Assembly: GCA_902506225.1 (NCBI GenBank)
Contig: LR733345.1
Span: 1 to 64,000 of the forward strand
Source: Faucicola sp902506225
GTDB taxonomy: Bacteria > Pseudomonadota > Gammaproteobacteria > Pseudomonadales > Moraxellaceae
Direction of reading: 5' to 3'
DNA length: 64,000 bases
The notes under the pieces are model-generated. The model saw only the letters and a list, made by a program, of their open reading frames with translations, did no database searches and was not told the origin of the DNA. Shown here in pieces: positions 7,187-15,786 of the stretch; positions within the stretch are counted from its first letter, which is position 1; the number at the start of each line of letters is the position of its first letter. A program made the translations under genes and the position numbers.

Positions 7187-8011
7187 ATGAAAATTTCAAA
7201 AAAACTCATGATGTCAAGTTTGGCGGCATCGGTCATTGCAGTAGGTGCCACCGGTTGCTCAACCACTACTGACACGGGCGCGATTGGCGTTGACCGTAAT
7301 CAGTTGTTGGTAGTATCCGACCAACAAGTGCAACAACTTTCTAATCAAGCTTTTCAACAAGAAATTGCCGCTGCCCGTGCCAAAGGTCTGCTTGATACCA
7401 ATCCGGCACAGTTGGCACGTTTACAGAAAATTTCTCAGCGTTTGATTGCACAGACAGGTGCCTATCGCAGCGATGCAAGACAATGGCCGTGGGAAGTGCA
7501 TGTCATTAAAAGTAATGAGCTTAATGCGCACGTATTCCCCGGCGGTAAAATTGTCTTTTACTCAGGTATTATCGATCGTTTGAGTCTAACCGATGCTGAG
7601 ATTGCTGCCATTATGGGTCATGAGATGGCGCATGCATTACGTGAGCATACCCGTGAGCGTCTATCGCGTGAGGTGGCGACCCAGACAGGGATTGGTATTG
7701 CCGCGAGTGTCTTAGGTTTATCTCAAGGTCAGACACAATTAGCAGGCTTAGCTGGGGATTTGGGTATTTCACGTCCCCATAGCCGTACCCAAGAAACGGA
7801 AGCTGATTTGATGGGGCTAGAGTTGATGGCACGGGCAGGTTACGACCCTAATGCAGCAATTAGCCTATGGCGTAAAATGCAGAGTGCGAGTGGTCGCGGC
7901 GAGCCACCTCAGTTTTTAAGTACTCACCCGGTGAGCTCAACACGTATCGCCACCATTCAATCATTATTGCCACGTGTGATGCCATTGTACCAACAAAGCC
8001 GTTACCGTTAA
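7187..8011 (+). CDS. M48-family zinc metalloprotease, lipoprotein
   Basis: 274 residues from the ATG at 7187, preceded by GGAGA; an upstream in-frame extension is ignored because a lipoprotein signal peptide starts exactly here (MKISKKL..., lipobox ending at Cys24, GATGC). The zinc site HEMAH is at residues 145-149 and the downstream glutamate is in the segment ETEADLMGLEL. The layout matches the small periplasmic M48C proteases of the LoiP/YcaL/BepA type, which degrade misassembled outer-membrane proteins. It is lipidated and probably anchored in the outer membrane, facing the periplasm. It stands alone, followed by its own terminator. The exact orthologue is not certain. Confidence 0.88.
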   Translation: MKISKKLMMSSLAASVIAVGATGCSTTTDTGAIGVDRNQLLVVSDQQVQQLSNQAFQQEIAAARAKGLLDTNPAQLARLQKISQRLIAQTGAYRSDARQWPWEVHVIKSNELNAHVFPGGKIVFYSGIIDRLSLTDAEIAAIMGHEMAHALREHTRERLSREVATQTGIGIAASVLGLSQGQTQLAGLAGDLGISRPHSRTQETEADLMGLELMARAGYDPNAAISLWRKMQSASGRGEPPQFLSTHPVSSTRIATIQSLLPRVMPLYQQSRYR

Positions 8012-8030
8012 TGTTAACTTCGTATGTCAT

Positions 8031-8061
8031 AAGCCAATATTGAGTTGATATTGGCTTTTTT
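8031..8061 (+). terminator. Rho-independent terminator after the M48 protease
   Basis: AAGCCAATAT, loop TGAGTTG, ATATTGGCTT, then TTTT. Confidence 0.85.
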
Positions 8062-8288
8062 AGTGAGCAAATTTAGTAATCAAAATAAGGGGTTGATTAA
8101 AAATTTGCTGATACCTAATAATCCACCGCCCATCAATTTACTCAACAATCTACCTACCCATCAATTTATCTAGCCAGCCTAACAAGTTGTCAAAAAACCG
8201 ATTGATTGAAGTTTTTTAAATATCTCAACAGCACAGCGGCATTGTCAGTGGCATAATAAGCGTTTGGTCACAGTTATAGGGTAAATTC

Positions 8289-8744
8289 ATGAATCAGCTT
8301 GATATTAATTTGCTAGTCTTGTTCGTCATTTTGGGCTGCGGTATTTTTGTGCACAATCCCACGATTTGGGTCAGTGCGACTGCGCTGATTATCATCAAAT
8401 TTTTACCCCACAACCAACCTATCTTTTCTTATATCCAGCAATATGGACTCAACTTGGGTATTTTGCTGCTCACCATTGCCGTCATTGCGCCCATCGCCTC
8501 CGAGCAAGTCAGTAGCAAAGCCTTGATGACCTCTTTTGCCAGTTGGCGCTCATTATTGGCCATCGCCGTGGGATTGCTGGTGACTTGGCTGGGCGCAAGA
8601 GGGGTGAATTTAATGAAAATTGACCCCAATGTGGTCACCGGGCTGATGATTGGCACAGTAGCCGGGGTGGTATTGTTTCGCGGGGTGGCGGTGGGTCCGT
8701 TAATTGCCGCAGGGATTTTATCCTTGCTATATTGGTCTAAGTGA
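8289..8744 (+). CDS. DUF441 / UPF0756 membrane protein
   Basis: 151 residues with four to five hydrophobic helices (about 7-30, 50-70, 84-105, 113-148). It carries the signature run of this family, including NPTIWVSATALII near the start, LTWLGARGVNL-like in the middle and a glycine-rich end before ILSLLYW. The length fits the family (about 150). It is an inner-membrane protein of unknown function (the E. coli member is YeaL). No partner gene adjoins it. Confidence 0.85.
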   Translation: MNQLDINLLVLFVILGCGIFVHNPTIWVSATALIIIKFLPHNQPIFSYIQQYGLNLGILLLTIAVIAPIASEQVSSKALMTSFASWRSLLAIAVGLLVTWLGARGVNLMKIDPNVVTGLMIGTVAGVVLFRGVAVGPLIAAGILSLLYWSK

Positions 8745-8947
8745 ATCATAGCAGCTAGTGAGTTATCAAAGATAGAGAAAATTTGAGCGGTATTGACACA
8801 AGATTATTTTTGCCAGTCGCACCAATTTGATAGATTAGGCTACCTTAAAACTATGCTAAAATGGTTAAAATGCGGTAAGTGGTGACCAGTTGGATTTGTC
8901 ATTGGCTACCCATTTTTGATGAATAAAATCAGTGAACCGAGGACGAC

Positions 8948-9283
8948 ATGAGTCAACTTGCTACCCCGATTGCCGATGCAGTGACGGCGCGTTTGCAGAC
9001 GTTACAGCCCAGTGTCTATCAGCTAGAAAACGAGTCAATGCGCCATGCTGGCTATTTTGAAGGCAAAGAAACCCATTTTAAGCTGACCATTGCCAGTGAG
9101 GCATTTGCTGGCAAACGCTTGGTACAGCGTCATCAGTTGGTGTATGGACTTATCCATGCGTTACTGTCACAAGGCGGTGGACAGATTCATGCGTTTTCAA
9201 TTCATGCTTATACACAAGCAGAATGGCAAGCGATTGGGCAATCTCCCGAAAGTCCCAATTGCGCAGGACAAAACGCGGGGTAA
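8948..9283 (+). CDS. bolA: BolA-family protein
   Basis: 111 residues. The class II KH-like BolA fold is recognisable: an N-terminal helix (IADAVTARLQTLQPSVYQLEN), ESMRHAG, the segment THFKLTIASEAFAGKRLVQRHQLVY with the conserved RHxxVY helix, and the C-terminal strand IHAFSIHAYT. The HAG and RHQLVY motifs include the histidines that help bind [2Fe-2S] clusters with monothiol glutaredoxins. BolA proteins act in iron-sulfur trafficking and in morphology and stress control. The gene lies upstream of a SirB-like gene, as in other Moraxellaceae-type layouts. Confidence 0.9.
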   Translation: MSQLATPIADAVTARLQTLQPSVYQLENESMRHAGYFEGKETHFKLTIASEAFAGKRLVQRHQLVYGLIHALLSQGGGQIHAFSIHAYTQAEWQAIGQSPESPNCAGQNAG

Positions 9284-9383
9284 CAAGATAAAAGTAACAT
9301 GATAAAAAAGAGTGTCAACATAAGCTAAACCCACAGACCTCTTGAGTTAATTTACGCTATATTATGATAAAAAAGGTTGATGT

Positions 9384-9749
9384 ATGAAACACGCACATAT
9401 GCTGATGGCATTGATTTTAATTGCCTTATTCTTGTGGCAAGCCGTGTTGGTATTTACCGCACCAAAAGCACAAGGCTTGCCAAGATCTGCCAAAATCGGC
9501 GCCCACGTGATGTATGCCTTGGTGATTTTAACAGGCGCGGTGACGGCGATGCCTTTGTTTGGCGCAGGTATAGTACCGCATTGGTTGATTGCCAAGATTG
9601 TGTTACTCATTGTTGCCATTTCAGCGACTATCAAAGCCACGCGGCAGACGACTACGCCCAATCAAGCCAAAATAGGTATGTTGATTGCTTTTATTGCCTA
9701 TATGGGTATTTTGACGTTGGCATTTGTGAAACCGCTCAACCTATTTTAA
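9384..9749 (+). CDS. SirB-family inner-membrane protein
   Basis: 121 residues forming four membrane helices (about 5-25, 42-60, 68-86, 98-116), starting MKHAHMLMALI. The size, the four-helix plan and the conserved His at the N terminus match the SirB2 family, named from Salmonella but of unknown biochemical role. The start follows the ribosome-binding region AAAAAGGTTGATGT. It could form a transcript with the lipoprotein gene 29 bases downstream. Confidence 0.75.
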   Translation: MKHAHMLMALILIALFLWQAVLVFTAPKAQGLPRSAKIGAHVMYALVILTGAVTAMPLFGAGIVPHWLIAKIVLLIVAISATIKATRQTTTPNQAKIGMLIAFIAYMGILTLAFVKPLNLF

Positions 9750-9778
9750 GGCTGAAGCAGTGAACATAAGGGAGTAGG

Positions 9779-10174
9779 ATGATGAAAAAATTAGCTATCT
9801 CAATACTTTTAGCGACGGCCGCTATAGCAGGCTTGACAGGGTGTATGACCACGCCTACCCCTGAATACGTATCCGCCAACAATTACCAAAGCTATGACTG
9901 TGTTGCGCTTGCCAATGAGTACACCCGCGTCAATCAATACATTGATGCCAATGCCAACCAGCGCACGGGTTTGCAGGCTTCAGGTATCGGGATTGGCGTA
10001 TCGGGCAATCGCCATGGTATTTATCCTACCGTGAGTGTCGGCTTAGGCTCAATCAATGGCGGCAACCGTCATAATCTATCGATTGCTATGGGACAACGTG
10101 ATGCGATGGTACAAGCCGCGCGCTTAAAACAATGCCCCTTTGCTACCGGCATCAAACTCTATAGCGAAAAATAA
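9779..10174 (+). CDS. Small lipoprotein of unknown function
   Basis: 131 residues with a lipoprotein signal peptide (MMKKLAISILLATAAIAG, lipobox ending at Cys22, LTGC). The mature part contains a conserved-looking YQSYDC segment, a glycine-rich middle (GIGIGVSGNRHG) and a second cysteine near the end (KQCPFA). The ribosome-binding site GGGAG lies just upstream; the ATG at 9782 is an equally possible start. No enzyme motif is seen. A strong terminator follows. Confidence 0.75.
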   Translation: MMKKLAISILLATAAIAGLTGCMTTPTPEYVSANNYQSYDCVALANEYTRVNQYIDANANQRTGLQASGIGIGVSGNRHGIYPTVSVGLGSINGGNRHNLSIAMGQRDAMVQAARLKQCPFATGIKLYSEK

Positions 10175-10202
10175 TTTATCCCATTTTCCCTATTGAGTGT
10201 AG

Positions 10203-10234
10203 AACCCATCTTTAATAGTGAGATGGGTTTTTTT
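10203..10234 (+). terminator. Rho-independent terminator
   Basis: AACCCATCT, loop TTAATAGTG, AGATGGGTT, then TTTTT. It ends the SirB-lipoprotein transcript and isolates the leucine-catabolism cluster. Confidence 0.85.
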
Positions 10235-10350
10235 ATGGTCAGCCAAATCATTGTCTGGGTTGGGGGGTAGTAAGTGTCATTGAATACTTATTGAACATTT
10301 TTTTAGCCTAAAAATAATTTTTATTTCGATAAAGATTGTCTCGTTTTAGA

Positions 10351-10390
10351 TTGACAAGTCCATAATTTATTGATTAATATGTCACATATT
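10351..10390 (+). promoter_or_regulatory. Promoter and operator candidate for the leucine-catabolism cluster
   Basis: TTGACA (10351-10356), an 18-base spacer and TAATAT (10375-10380). An inverted repeat AATATG-TCA-CATATT (10376-10390) overlaps the -10 box, where a repressor would block RNA polymerase. It lies about 220 bases before the first gene; the remainder of the AT-rich 10235-10605 spacer shows nothing else clear. No LiuR-type regulator gene is in the window. Confidence 0.45.
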
Positions 10391-10605
10391 GATGATTAAA
10401 CACGGTAAAAATTTTAAAAAAATGAATTAAAATAAGTGTGATAACAATACTTTAAGTCAAGGAATACTTAGGTATTAATCAGTGGGTAAAATTTTTTACT
10501 TAGGTAAGCACGAGGTTTTCACTAGCTTTCGTCAATACCTTTAGTAAACACCCCAAAAAAACGATAGAAAAACACGCTAAAAAACACGATAGTAAGGATG
10601 CTACC

Positions 10606-12342
10606 ATGACCAAAGACGTGCTAACCCTGCCACGCATCGTAATGGGTGCGAAATCTGCCAACGCCCCACTCACCCAAAGCTATGATAAAGGACCGGTCAC
10701 ACCACTGATAGAATTGACCATTGGTAATTTTTTTGATCAGATGGTGGAACAAAACCCCGATAAAGAAGCCTTAATTTCCGCTCACCAAAACATTCGTCTC
10801 ACCTACCGCGAACTACAACGTAAAGTCAATCAGCTAGCCAGCAGCATGATTCGTATGGGTCTGCAAAAAGGCGATCGCGTGGGTATTTGGTCACACAACA
10901 ACGTTGAATGGGTCATCATGCAATTGGCGACTGCCAAAGCCGGTATCATACTGGTCAACATCAACCCCGCCTATCGTATCTTTGAGCTTGAATACGCCAT
11001 CAACAAAGTCGACTGCCAAGTGCTGGTATTGATGCGTCACTTCAGATCTAGCGACTATGCGGTGATGCTGCAAGAACTTGCCCCTGAAGCGCGTCACCAA
11101 AGCTACCAAAATTTAGAGCTGGTGCAATTACCCAATCTCAAACGGGTCATCTGGATTGATAGCCCAGAGTCCACTGAAGATTTTAGCTATATGCAAAAAT
11201 TCTCAGCGTGGATTGCTGAAGGCGATGCCGATGATCCGGCAGTGGCGGAACGTGCCAAAAAGCTCAACCCCAATAACCCGATCAATATCCAATTTACCAG
11301 TGGTACCACAGGCACGCCCAAAGGCGCGACGCTTACCCACCGCAACATTTTAAACAACGGTTATTTCATCGGTGAAGCCATGAACCTCACTGCTGGTGAC
11401 CGTCTGTGTATCCCTGTCCCGCTGTACCACTGCTTTGGAATGGTACTGGGCAACCTTGCCATCTTGACCCACGGTGGCACGATTGTGTATCCCAATGATG
11501 GCTTTGACCCCATTACCGTACTTGAAACCGTGCAAAAAGAACAATGTACAGGTCTGCATGGGGTACCGACCATGTTTATTGCCGAGCTTGACCACCCAGA
11601 CTTTGCCAATTATGACTTATCGACTTTGCGTACCGGTATCATGGCAGGCTCAAGCTGTCCGATTGAGATCATGCGCCGCGTAATTGACCAAATGCACATG
11701 AAAGAAGTCACCATTGCCTATGGCATGACCGAAACATCGCCCGTATCTTGTCAAACCAACCAGCACACACCACTTGAAAAACAAGTCTCAACCGTAGGTC
11801 TGGTACAGCCTAACCTAGAAGTCAAAATCGTCAACCCAGAAACGGGTGAAACGCTTGGCATCGGTGAGACAGGTGAGCTGTGTACCAAAGGTTACTCAAT
11901 CATGCTCGGCTATTGGAATGACACCAATAAAACGGCGGAAGCCATTGTCGATGGCTGGATGTATACCGGTGACTTGGCGACCATGGACGAAGAAGGCTAT
12001 GTCAAAATCGTCGGACGTAGTAAAGACATGGTAATTCGCGGTGGTGAAAACATTTACCCTGTTGAAATCGAAAACTACCTATATCGCCACCCAAAAATCC
12101 GTGACGTCCAAATCGTGGGCGTGCCCGACAAGAAATTTGGTGAAGTCCTTGCCGCTTGGATTATCCCCAAAAAAGACAGCAACTTAACCGAACAAGACAT
12201 CCGTGATTTCTGTAAAGATCATATTGCACACTATAAAGTACCGACTTACATGAAGTTTGTCGACGAGTTCCCAATGACCGTCACGGGTAAAATTCAAAAA
12301 TTCAAAATCGTGGAAGCCATGACACAAGAATTGGGACTCTAA
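10606..12342 (+). CDS. Acyl-CoA synthetase (AMP-binding)
   Basis: 578 residues of the ANL superfamily. The phosphate-binding loop FTSGTTGTPKG lies near residue 230, the adenine-binding YGMTETSP near 375, the hinge GRSKDMVIRGGENIYP near 470 and the catalytic lysine in MTVTGKIQKFK at the C terminus. It activates a carboxylic acid to acyl-AMP and then to acyl-CoA in the cytoplasm. Sequence type fits the medium/short-chain FadD-like enzymes that often head leucine and isovalerate catabolic clusters, so isovalerate or a related branched or terpenoid acid is a reasonable substrate, though unproven. It is the first gene after the candidate promoter; liuB begins 88 bases downstream. Confidence 0.88.
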   Translation: MTKDVLTLPRIVMGAKSANAPLTQSYDKGPVTPLIELTIGNFFDQMVEQNPDKEALISAHQNIRLTYRELQRKVNQLASSMIRMGLQKGDRVGIWSHNNVEWVIMQLATAKAGIILVNINPAYRIFELEYAINKVDCQVLVLMRHFRSSDYAVMLQELAPEARHQSYQNLELVQLPNLKRVIWIDSPESTEDFSYMQKFSAWIAEGDADDPAVAERAKKLNPNNPINIQFTSGTTGTPKGATLTHRNILNNGYFIGEAMNLTAGDRLCIPVPLYHCFGMVLGNLAILTHGGTIVYPNDGFDPITVLETVQKEQCTGLHGVPTMFIAELDHPDFANYDLSTLRTGIMAGSSCPIEIMRRVIDQMHMKEVTIAYGMTETSPVSCQTNQHTPLEKQVSTVGLVQPNLEVKIVNPETGETLGIGETGELCTKGYSIMLGYWNDTNKTAEAIVDGWMYTGDLATMDEEGYVKIVGRSKDMVIRGGENIYPVEIENYLYRHPKIRDVQIVGVPDKKFGEVLAAWIIPKKDSNLTEQDIRDFCKDHIAHYKVPTYMKFVDEFPMTVTGKIQKFKIVEAMTQELGL

Positions 12343-12430
12343 ATTTTCAACTTCAGCAAAAACTTAACATAAATACAAAGGGCATCTGATAGCAATTTAG
12401 CTGCACCCTTTGACAGAATTAGGATTTACA

Positions 12431-14047
12431 ATGACGGTTATCCAAAGTAAATTAAGCCCAAATGGCGCGGAATTTCAAGCCAATGCCGCTGCCATGCAAA
12501 CTATCGTTGATGACCTCAAAGCCAAACTTGCGGTCATTGCTCAGGGCGGCTCTAAGTCTGCACGTGCCAAACATGTGGCTCGAGGTAAGCTATTGCCGCG
12601 TGAACGCGTCGAGCGCTTGCTAGATGCCGGTACGCCATTTTTGGAAGTCTCACCGATGGCAGCGTATGGCATGTATGATGCCGATATCCCTGCCGCAGGC
12701 GTGATTGCTGGCATTGGTCGTGTCGCTGGTATTGACTGTATGATTGTGTGTAACGATGCCACCGTCAAAGGCGGCACTTACTACCCGATGACGGTTAAAA
12801 AACATTTACGGGCGCAAGAAATCGCGCGGGAAAACCGCTTGCCATGTATCTATTTGGTCGACTCTGGCGGCGCGAACTTACCCAACCAAGATGAAGTATT
12901 CCCAGATAAAGACCACTTTGGTCGTATCTTTTTTAACCAAGCCAATATGAGCGCCGAAGGCATACCCCAAATCGCCGTCGTCATGGGCAGCTGTACTGCA
13001 GGTGGTGCCTATGTGCCCGCCATGAGTGACGAGTCGATTATCGTCAAAGATCAAGGGACGATTTTTTTGGGTGGACCGCCGCTGGTCAAAGCTGCCACAG
13101 GTGAAGAAGTGACTGCAGAAGATTTAGGCGGTGGCGATGTGCATACCCGTCTATCAGGCGTGGTTGACCACCTTGCCCAAAACGATTTACACGCGTTATC
13201 ACTGGCGCGCAACATCATCGGTAATTTAAACCAACAAAAAACACCCATCCACCACGCTACCGCGCAAAAAACCCCGCGTCCACCCAAATACGACGCCAAA
13301 GAATTGTACGGTATCATCCCAACTGACACCCGTAAGCCCTTTGATATCCGCGAAATTATCGCTCGCATTGTCGATGGCAGTGAGTTTGATGAGTTTAAAG
13401 CACGCTTTGGCACGACGCTGGTGTGTGGTTTTGCGCATATTGAAGGTATGCCAGTGGGTATTATCGCTAACAACGGTATTTTATTTAGCGAATCAGCGCA
13501 AAAAGCTACCCATTTTATCGAGCTATGCTGCAAACGTAAAATTCCGCTCGTTTTTCTGCAAAATATCACAGGCTTTATGGTGGGGCGCAAATACGAAAAT
13601 GAAGGAATTGCCCGTCATGGTGCCAAAATGGTCATGGCAGTTGCCAATGCCAAAGTGCCGAAGTTTACTGTGATTGTCGGCGGCTCATTCGGCGCGGGTA
13701 ACTACGGTATGTGTGGTCGTGCGTACAGTCCACGTTTCTTGTGGATGTGGCCAAATGCGCGTATCTCGGTGATGGGTGGCGAGCAAGCGGCGTCAGTATT
13801 AGCAACGGTCAAACGCAGCCAATATCATGCCAAAGGGGAGCACTGGTCAAGCGAGGACGAAGAAGCGTTCAAAGCGCCAGTGCGTCAGCAATTTGATGAG
13901 CAAGGTCATCCGTATTATGCCTCGGCTAGACTGTGGGATGATGGCGTGATTGACCCAGCCGATACCCGTCAAGTATTGGCACTCGGCTTAAGCGCGGCTT
14001 ACAACGCACCGATTGAAGACACCACCTTTGGTGTATTTAGAATGTAA
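12431..14047 (+). CDS. liuB: Methylcrotonyl-CoA carboxylase, carboxyltransferase (beta) subunit
   Basis: 538 residues from the ATG at 12431; the frame is open seven codons further up to a TTG, but the ATG has the TAGGA ribosome-binding site and the family length (about 535). Two crotonase-like carboxyltransferase halves are visible, with an N-terminal ARGKLLPRERVERLLD, glycine-rich oxyanion loops (GSCTAGGAYVPAMSDE and GGSFGAGNYGMCGRAY) and the LQNITGFMVGRKYE segment typical of acyl-CoA carboxylase beta chains. With the LiuD alpha subunit it carboxylates 3-methylcrotonyl-CoA in leucine degradation. The whole pathway surrounds it, which favours methylcrotonyl over propionyl or geranyl substrates. 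Confidence 0.93.
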   Translation: MTVIQSKLSPNGAEFQANAAAMQTIVDDLKAKLAVIAQGGSKSARAKHVARGKLLPRERVERLLDAGTPFLEVSPMAAYGMYDADIPAAGVIAGIGRVAGIDCMIVCNDATVKGGTYYPMTVKKHLRAQEIARENRLPCIYLVDSGGANLPNQDEVFPDKDHFGRIFFNQANMSAEGIPQIAVVMGSCTAGGAYVPAMSDESIIVKDQGTIFLGGPPLVKAATGEEVTAEDLGGGDVHTRLSGVVDHLAQNDLHALSLARNIIGNLNQQKTPIHHATAQKTPRPPKYDAKELYGIIPTDTRKPFDIREIIARIVDGSEFDEFKARFGTTLVCGFAHIEGMPVGIIANNGILFSESAQKATHFIELCCKRKIPLVFLQNITGFMVGRKYENEGIARHGAKMVMAVANAKVPKFTVIVGGSFGAGNYGMCGRAYSPRFLWMWPNARISVMGGEQAASVLATVKRSQYHAKGEHWSSEDEEAFKAPVRQQFDEQGHPYYASARLWDDGVIDPADTRQVLALGLSAAYNAPIEDTTFGVFRM

Positions 14048-14151
14048 TTTTCAGCGTGTAAAATCAGAAGTCTTGGTTATTTGTTCTATCACCATTGAGC
14101 AAGCATCAAAAACGCTTCAACTTTACCTAACAATAAAAAAGGAAAAACACG

Positions 14152-14949
14152 ATGAAATTACCGACTTATGACAGCCTACTGTTAGACATTGACCAGCACG
14201 TAGCGACCATTACCCTCAATCGCCCAGACAAACGCAATGCCTTTAATGACGATGTGATCCGAGAACTGACCGATGTGTTTCAATTTTGCGCTGCGCAAGA
14301 CGAAGTGCGTGCGGTGGTACTCACTGCCAATGGCAAAGCCTTCTGTGCCGGCGCAGACCTAAACTGGATGCGCGCGATGGCGGATTATAGCCACGATGAG
14401 AACTTAGCGGACGCTGGCAAGCTTGCGCAAATGCTAGCGACCATCTATCACTGCCCAAAACCCACCGTCGCTGCCATTCAAGGCGATGTGTATGCCGGTG
14501 GTATGGGTCTGGTTGCGGCTTGTGATATCGCCATTAGCGTAAAAAACGCCAATTTTTGCTTAAGCGAGGTCAAACTTGGCTTGATTCCTGCGACCATTAG
14601 CCCGTATGTGATTCGCGCGATGGGTGCACGAGCCGCGCATCGGTACTTCTTAACCGCTGAAATATTTGATGCCAAAGAAGCCAAAAAAATCGGTTTTATC
14701 CATGAGCGGGTAGATGAAGAAGAGTTTACACAAAGCCTTGATAACTTGGTCAAACACTTGGTTAACGCCAGCCCAAACGCCGTCAAGGTGTGTAAAAAAC
14801 TGGTGCAGGATGTGGCATTTGCCGAGATTAATGAGCAGTTAATCAAAGATACCGTTGCAGGCATTGCCGATATTCGTGCATCCGCCGAGGGTAAAGAAGG
14901 CGTACAGTCATTTTTGCAAAAACGTAAACCAAGTTGGTTAAATAATTAA
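14152..14949 (+). CDS. liuC: Methylglutaconyl-CoA hydratase (crotonase family)
   Basis: 265 residues. Crotonase landmarks are clear: LNRPDKRNAFND near the start, the first oxyanion loop AFCAGADLNWM, the second in GDVYAGGMGLVAACD, and the SEVKLGLIPATISPYV stretch carrying the catalytic glutamate region. It hydrates 3-methylglutaconyl-CoA to HMG-CoA, the step between the LiuB/LiuD carboxylase and the LiuE lyase, and sits between those genes. The ribosome-binding site AAAGGA precedes the ATG. Confidence 0.9.
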   Translation: MKLPTYDSLLLDIDQHVATITLNRPDKRNAFNDDVIRELTDVFQFCAAQDEVRAVVLTANGKAFCAGADLNWMRAMADYSHDENLADAGKLAQMLATIYHCPKPTVAAIQGDVYAGGMGLVAACDIAISVKNANFCLSEVKLGLIPATISPYVIRAMGARAAHRYFLTAEIFDAKEAKKIGFIHERVDEEEFTQSLDNLVKHLVNASPNAVKVCKKLVQDVAFAEINEQLIKDTVAGIADIRASAEGKEGVQSFLQKRKPSWLNN

Positions 14950-14980
14950 TTGATGTGATAAAAAAAGCTAAAGGCATACC

Positions 14981-15742
14981 ATGAAAGAACTATTTTTCCC
15001 ACTTACAATGATTGTTATTTCAACTTTAGCAACACCTGCCTTTGCCAAAGACAAATTGCCAACTAATGCAGTTAATGCCATTGAACAAACCTTAACCAAA
15101 TACTATGGCAATCAATATCAAAATGACTGTTTATTTTTTTCTCATGATGAAACTCATTATTGTGCCAAAGTAACGAACGCAGAAATCAAAACATTGAATG
15201 GTAAATCCCAACTTTATGTATTGGTCAATGGTGATTATGCAGAACCAGGGTTAGATGCAGGGCATGTAACCGAAGGTATTGGCGGGTTATTCATTTTTAA
15301 TCAAGTCAATAACCAGTGGCAATTAGCCGCAACCCAACCCTATATTACGAATGGGGCTTACGGAAGCTCGCAACTAGGTAATTTTAAACTGGTACAAATT
15401 GCACCCGACAAATTCGGCTGGTATGGCGAATATGGCTATACTTCAACAGGTTGTACTGAAGTGAATAAACATATTTATGCCCAAGTCGGCAATCAAATCA
15501 AAGCCATTTTCATGGCTGACCCCCTTGATAGCGACTGTTCAGGCAACGGTGATGGTTGGGATTCTTATGAAAGTAAGCTTACGATTTTAAGCCAAAAATC
15601 GGCAATCAACGGTTTTTACCCCATACAAATCAGCGCTATTGAGCATGATTATCCCGATAATCATAACGTCAAAAAGGGTAAGGTCAAAAAATCAAATTAC
15701 CAAATGACTTATAAACCTAGTGCGCAAAAATATATTCGATAA
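14981..15742 (+). CDS. Secreted protein of unknown function inserted in the liu cluster
   Basis: 253 residues with a cleavable signal peptide (MKELFFPLTMIVISTLATPAFA, cut after residue 22), so it should be periplasmic or exported. The mature protein has several cysteines (for example ND-C-LFF, HY-C-AKV, TG-C-TEV, SD-C-SGNGDGW), which could form disulfides, and an acidic SDCSGNGDGWDSYES stretch. No family was recognised. It is separated from liuC by 31 bases and from liuD by 44 bases and would be on the same transcript, but nothing links it to leucine breakdown. Its codon use is more AT-rich than its neighbours, suggesting later insertion. Confidence 0.7.
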   Translation: MKELFFPLTMIVISTLATPAFAKDKLPTNAVNAIEQTLTKYYGNQYQNDCLFFSHDETHYCAKVTNAEIKTLNGKSQLYVLVNGDYAEPGLDAGHVTEGIGGLFIFNQVNNQWQLAATQPYITNGAYGSSQLGNFKLVQIAPDKFGWYGEYGYTSTGCTEVNKHIYAQVGNQIKAIFMADPLDSDCSGNGDGWDSYESKLTILSQKSAINGFYPIQISAIEHDYPDNHNVKKGKVKKSNYQMTYKPSAQKYIR

Positions 15743-15786
15743 TCGGTAAAAAGAATTTGCCAACGGATTTTACAAATAAGGGAATT

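Noticed and set aside
12410..12430. Upstream TTG start for liuB
   Set aside because: It adds only seven residues, has no better ribosome-binding site, and the ATG at 12431 gives the family length.
13051..13590. 179-codon minus-strand frame inside liuB
   Set aside because: It lies fully inside a conserved gene and its product has no recognisable domain; it is an antisense shadow.
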